In this document: one piece after another, positions 58,917 through 64,000 of the stretch
Layout of the letters: each line of letters begins with the position of its first letter
Numbering within the stretch: position 1 is the stretch's first letter
DNA from: Pseudeuparius sepicola
Taxonomy: Eukaryota > Arthropoda > Insecta > Coleoptera > Anthribidae
Direction of reading: 5' to 3'
Length of the DNA stretch: 64,000 bases
NCBI GenBank assembly: GCA_963920635.1
Contig: OY987298.1
Coordinates: 39,587,787-39,651,786 of the forward strand
Program-made: the position numbers and the translations under genes
The notes under the pieces: model-generated
What the model saw: only the letters and a program-made list of their open reading frames with translations
The model's database searches: none
Told to the model about the DNA's origin: nothing

Positions 58917-58944
58917 GTTTCGCTAACCTTGTTAGCATCATCAG
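58917..58944 (-). ncRNA. Hammerhead-ribozyme-like core 3
   Basis: On the minus strand: CTGATGA, T, then GCTAAC-AAG-GTTAGC as a 6-bp stem II, then GAAAC. Both conserved core strands are exact. A plausible stem III (GCC-AGCC-GGC) follows, but it lacks the expected closing GUH cleavage triplet, so activity is doubtful. It overlaps a larger palindrome. Confidence 0.5.
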
Positions 58945-58987
58945 GAGATGATTAAGAATCATCTCCTGATGATGCTAACAAGGTTAG
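58923..58987. repeat. Hairpin with 31-bp perfect stem
   Basis: CTAACCTTGTTAGCATCATC and onward (58923-58953), loop AAG, then the exact complement (58957-58987). The left arm is part of the hammerhead-like core. A duplicated and inverted copy of a ribozyme fragment would explain it. Confidence 0.95.
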
Positions 58988-59522
58988 GTTAGGTTGCGCA
59001 TTGAGTGCAAAAAACAAAGTTTTGGTGTATGGAGTTAAGCAAAAGAAGTGTCATTATTATTATAAAACTCATAGCTAATATATTTGCTGAAATACCTAAG
59101 CAATTCAATTACCATTACTGACTGGACTCATTTACACCAACAAAAATTAATACAACCACAAATAAATTATTTGCTATGGTAGGTAAGCAACTCACTTGTG
59201 GTTAGTGAGCAGCTTGATTATCATTAATGAACTGCTTCAATTACAGTAACAAAACCTACATAACCACAATCAAATCATTTGCTATGATAGTTAAGCAACT
59301 CACTTGTGGTTAGTGAGCTGACTCACTTGCTTTAATACAAGGTTTGAATTATCACAGCATAGTGATTTTCAACAAATCTGCTTACTTACTGCAATTGAGT
59401 TGTCTTTAGCAAAGCACGCTTTGCTGCGGTAGCAAAGTAACTCACTCGGCGCCTATTTAATGCAGATATTTTGCTGCGGTAATTGAGTTCTTACTAATCG
59501 TAGCAAAGTAATTCTTTCAGTG

Positions 59523-61117
59523 TATGCAGCGCAGAAGTTTGATATCAGTGATATTAGAGTTGTTGCTATGATGATGATTTGATATTTACATTAGCTTCTC
59601 ATGACGGTGAATCTGGGACAACCATTATATTAGCATATCAAGCCCAAAAATTATGTTATTTATTTTTACAATATTACATTTGTTGCCATTTTTCGCCGCC
59701 CTCTTAGCGAATAATAAAATATAGCTAGCAGTTACCTACTTCTTCTCAAAATCTGAAACTCTGAAAATGCGAAACTCTGGTTTAGCCAGAGGCTGCAACT
59801 AGTGGGTGTAATAAACAAAATAAAACAATACATGCTTTTTATTGTGGATTGAAAATTATCTAGCCGTTTTACACATATTTATAGGTAGTACTCGCATATG
59901 GCAAATTCGTAGATATATAGAATAGATATACCATTTGGCCATTGCCTGAAACTGAAAGATGAAGTGATGAACCTACATCAGTTATATTTTATTTTTTAGA
60001 TTTCTAAAAATAAGGTAGACCCATTTAATCCATATTCCATTAGCCATTTGCTCTTATATATGGTCAATAAATTTCTAACCTCCATATCACTTTTCTCGAT
60101 TGTTTTTCAGCCCATAAAATAAAGTAATCCTTCTTGGTTTGCATTACGATTGATCTGAAAAGAAAAGATAATTGTAGGCTAGATGTAGAATAAATTTAAA
60201 TTAAAATAAATGTCTATTGATAGTGAATTTTGGGTTTGTCTGGCAATACGACTTTTGCGGGCGCTCTGAATGGATAATTTGGATTTGCTCGCATTATGTT
60301 CGACCGCAACTTAGATTAATTAGTTTTGGATGCTAATCCGATATTTTAGAGGCATTACTTGTATTTCCTAACGGATTTTGAGTTTGAGTACTACATCGTA
60401 GAGGATTTGCAGGGCTTTGAACCTAAAGCTAAAATAAATATTATAGGTAGGTATCCTTACAGGCCTGAATTTACAATTAAAAATCCATTAACTTTTTTAA
60501 AAATATATATAAATCAGGCTAGCGCAAGGGTTATGCAACAACTGTGAGATAGATATCTATCGAAACTGCATAAAATAGCTAATTTATTGACGCCATGGCT
60601 TAGGTACTATAAATGAGTTATACTTTTTTTAGGTGCAAAGAGAATTTTCGGGTTTTTAGAAATATCTCAGACATTATCGTATCTTTAGAACTAAACGTAG
60701 ACCGATTATAATAAACCAACCAATAAGCAAAAGGCAATTTTTATAATTAAAAAGAAACTGAGTCAAATAAGATATTTCCGAAATTTCGTACTTGCAATAA
60801 TTATTGTGACTTTAAATATTTGTGAACTCATTATTCCAAGATAAAAAGTCGACCACCCGCTAAACCCCAAACTTTTTCACGATGCTAAAAAATATATCAA
60901 TCAATTTTGTTCCATATTTTTTTGCCATATTTCGTTTTCGCTTTCACTGTCAGTCCTTTAAAAACGCAAACTTTTGTTCATATACAGTTCTCTGAAAAAT
61001 GAATTTACCAATACACTTAAAATTGTTTAAATGCCATAAATAGGCTAAGTTAAATCTGAAATACAAAAAACAAACAAACAAAATCAATAACTGTGTAGAA
61101 AAAATAGCGACAAGTAC
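59523..61117. other. Stretch without recognisable gene
   Basis: AT-rich, no domain or repeat pair recognised. Confidence 0.4.
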
Positions 61118-63418
61118 GGCTGCCGCCAATTTGAACTTGCAAGACCGTCTGAACTCTATGCCGGTGACATCCGGCAACACCGCCGTTTCCAGCCCCGCAC
61201 ATCGCGTCTCAAAAGAGAAGACGGTGAAGGTAATAGTCGGGGAGCTGAGAGAAATGCAACAGTTTTAGGAAGGCTGGTTTTTTGATACAGTGTAGTATTT
61301 AGGGTGTATAAGAATAGTCTGCCGTCAATCAGCCAGTTTCGTTAGCGTTTGGGGCAGGGGCGGCTTCAAAGTTGTAAAAAAACCAAGTATGTCGCAAATG
61401 TTTTAGAAAATCTAAAACTTGGTTTATTTAGTAGCAAGACAACTAAACAACGATGTGGATGTAGTCAGCCTTGAAAATATTGCAACAAGCCGCGTCAGCA
61501 GCGCTTCAAACTCATAAACAATATACAGGGTGTCTCACCACGAACTGCATCGATCGATATCACAAAAAGTAAGCATATAATTTTTTTGAAAATTTGGCAG
61601 CCGACCAATGTCAATGAGTACTATTCATTTAAAGTATTTTAAAAATGGCGGCACTTCCTGTTACACCGGAAGTCGATGACAACTTCGTTATTTTAAATGG
61701 AACACCCTATATTTTATTGCATTTTTGAATTCTACGGAAAATTCTAGGTACATTTCGTGTATCATGTCCTATACCTAAATTAAACCGTTTTCGAGATATT
61801 TGCCATTTTAGAGAAAAAATGACAGATGCATACCCGTACTTAATTGACAGTTTCTTCATAACAAATACATATTTCTTAACGCGCTCTTGGCATTTTGCAG
61901 TCAAAGGCTTGGTGCAGAGAAATACCATAAAGAAAATTTCCGAACTTGTACAGTTTCAAATGGAAACCCCCATTTTTTGGTTGTAGCCGTATTCAGCACA
62001 AAAAATTAGGGAAAGTTTGTGTGTAGTTCCCTATACCTAAATGTTAGCATTTTCGATTTATTTACAAAAAACTAATTTTCCACTTCTTCATCAAGGGGAG
62101 GGGGCGTTTTCTTAAGTTTGATGAATCTAGTTGGCCATGGCTGATTATACGATTGTCAGAGAATGAAGAAATGTCATTTAGTTTAAAATTATTGTAAACA
62201 GTGCCGGCACGGTTAAATTACACAAACGAAGACTATTCAAATTTATTTATTATTTATTTATTACATTTGCTGATAATAAATAAATTTAAATATTAAATAG
62301 TCTTTGTTTGTGTAATTTAACCGTGCCGGCATTGTTTACAATAATTTTAAACTAAATGACATTTCTTCAATCTCTGACAATCGTATAATCAGCCATGGCC
62401 AACTAGATTAATCAAACTTAAGAAAGCGCCCCCGTGATAAAGAAGTGGAAAATTAGTTTTTTGTAAATAAATCGAAAATGCATTTAGATATAGGGAACTA
62501 AACACAAACTTGCCCTAATTTTTTGTGCTGAATACGGCTGCAACAAAAAAATGGGGGTTTCTATTTGAAAATTTTGAGTTTTTGGCATTTTTTGAATTAA
62601 TATTTGAATAATTTTTTGTGAGCACCCGTACAAGATCGGAAAGTTTCTTTATTGTATTTCTCTGCACCAAGCCTTTGACTGCAAAATGACAAGAGCGCGT
62701 TAAGAAATATGTAGCCGTTATGAAGAAACTGTCAATTAAGTACGGGTCTGCATCTGTCATTTTTTCTCTAAAATAGCAAATATCTCAAAAACGGTTTAAT
62801 TTAGGTATAGGATATGATACATGAAATGTACCTAGAATTTTCCGTAGAATCCGAAAATGCAATAAAATATAGGGTGTTCCATTTAAAATAACGAATTTGT
62901 CATCGACTTCCGGTATAACCGGAAGTGCTGCCATTTTTAAAATACTTTAAATCAATAGTACTCACTGACATTGGTCATCTGCCAAATTTTCAAAAAAACT
63001 CTCTGTTTACTTTTTGAGATATCGATCGATGCAGCTCGAGGTGAGTTTGAAGCGCTGCTGACGCGGCCCGTTGCAATATTTTTAAGGCTGACCACATCCA
63101 CATCGTTGTTTAGTTGTTTTGTTTCTAAATAAACCAAGTTTTAGATTTTCTAAAACTGTTGGACATACTTGGTTTTTTTACAACTTTGAAGCCGCCCCTG
63201 CGCCAAACGCTAACGAAACTGGCTGACTGACGGCAGGCTATTCTTATACACCCTAAATACTACACTGTATCAAAGAAAACAGCCTTCCTAAATGTTGCAT
63301 TTTTTCGTCACTCACCTCTCGGACTATAAAGAAGACGAAAGCGGCTGGCGGCTAGCTATGTAGCCGGATGGACTCTCAGAAACCCCCAAGACATTGCAAG
63401 TTCAAATTGGCCGCAGCT
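61118..63418. mobile_element. 2.3-kb foldback (near-palindrome)
   Basis: Two arms of about 1.1 kb (61118-62233 and 62313-63418) are inverted copies around 62268. Examples are CGGCTGCCGCCAATTTGAAC at the left end, mirrored at the right, and GTGCCGGCACGG / CCGTGCCGGCA near the centre. The arms contain internal TACAGGGTGTCTC and ACACCCTATA motifs. Differences between arms include an extra TACAGGGTG segment in the left arm (61524-61545). No intact frame is present. Confidence 0.85.
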
Positions 63419-63545
63419 GAATTCGCGGAACGCTGTCTCGCCCTCGTCACTGGGTCTAATAATTCTTTAATTGCTGTTCTTTGTGCATATTACCACATCA
63501 GTTTTGCATTTATTTCGGCGCGAATTTAATTTAAAGCAGATTTCT

Positions 63546-63980
<435 letters not shown>

Positions 63981-64000
63981 GGATATATAATCACTTTATT

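Larger units (their letters stand above)
46968..59522. mobile_element. Outer TIR element hosting the DIRS and the provirus
   Basis: The left end reads CACTGAAAGAAT and the right end is its exact complement ATTCTTTCAGTG, each flanked outward by TA. Both flanks of the nest carry related subterminal motifs (TTTGCTA, GTGAGTTGC, ACTCACTTGTGG). Without the inserted DNA the element would be roughly 1 kb and non-coding. Ends and motifs are clear, but pairing over only 12 bases leaves some doubt that the two ends belong together. Confidence 0.55.
58841..59522. other. Right flank of the outer TIR element
   Basis: No gene. It contains a hairpin with a hammerhead-like core (58917-58989), a short TTAGG run (58982-58994) and repeated TTTGCTA / AACTCACTTGTGG motifs (59160-59520). 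Confidence 0.55.

Noticed and set aside
58982..58994. TTAGG telomeric repeat
   Set aside because: Fewer than three units, partly belonging to the hairpin arm; not a telomere or interstitial array.

Overview
Eukaryotic, AT-rich, gene-poor DNA, almost certainly from an insect. The evidence is an env-bearing errantivirus (an arthropod retrovirus group), DIRS, Tc1/mariner, Tigger and hAT-type repeats, intron-bearing transposase remnants with GTAAGT donors, and a short TTAGG run. I see no convincing intact host gene, no rRNA, no intact tRNA gene and no CRISPR. I cannot name the order with confidence.

Layout. Positions 1-46 kb are a mosaic of decayed DNA transposons. Many are foldback elements whose ends read TACAGGGTG...CACCCTGTA or close to it (2525-4357, 6791-7787, 12376-14430, 19620-20252, 20375-20702, 26352-27227, 32730-33937, 34922-35697, 37611-38432). 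Among them are a hAT-type MITE with a perfect 8-bp target duplication (5799-6241), a Tigger/pogo-like element inserted into a foldback (12641-13481), a Tc1/IS630 element with both ends and part of its transposase (22793-24267), a TA-flanked element (40662-41593) and two THAP-domain remnants (28171-28430 and 44524-44963).

From 46.97 to 59.52 kb there is a nest of three elements. A small terminal-inverted-repeat element (46968-59522) holds a decayed DIRS tyrosine-recombinase retrotransposon (about 47384-58840). The reverse-transcriptase region of that DIRS is split by a complete errantivirus provirus (48873-57528). The provirus has two LTRs (413 and 405 bp), a 4-bp target duplication (TGTA), primer-binding site, gag, pol, an open env and a polypurine tract. 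Gag has an in-frame stop, and pol is broken by three frame changes and one stop. Integrase and env are open.

The most notable observation is that the pol frame continues past integrase into a macro domain that looks like the TARG1/OARD1 ADP-ribose hydrolase family, with both expected catalytic residues. A second is that an upstream ATG exon with a GTAAGT donor lies in frame with an acceptor at the env start, so the env splicing scheme can be read directly from the DNA.

From 59.5 to 64 kb there is AT-rich DNA, a 2.3-kb near-palindrome (61118-63418) and a 435-bp GATA array. Three hammerhead-ribozyme-like cores, all on the minus strand, lie at 22182-22209, 29125-29148 and 58917-58944.
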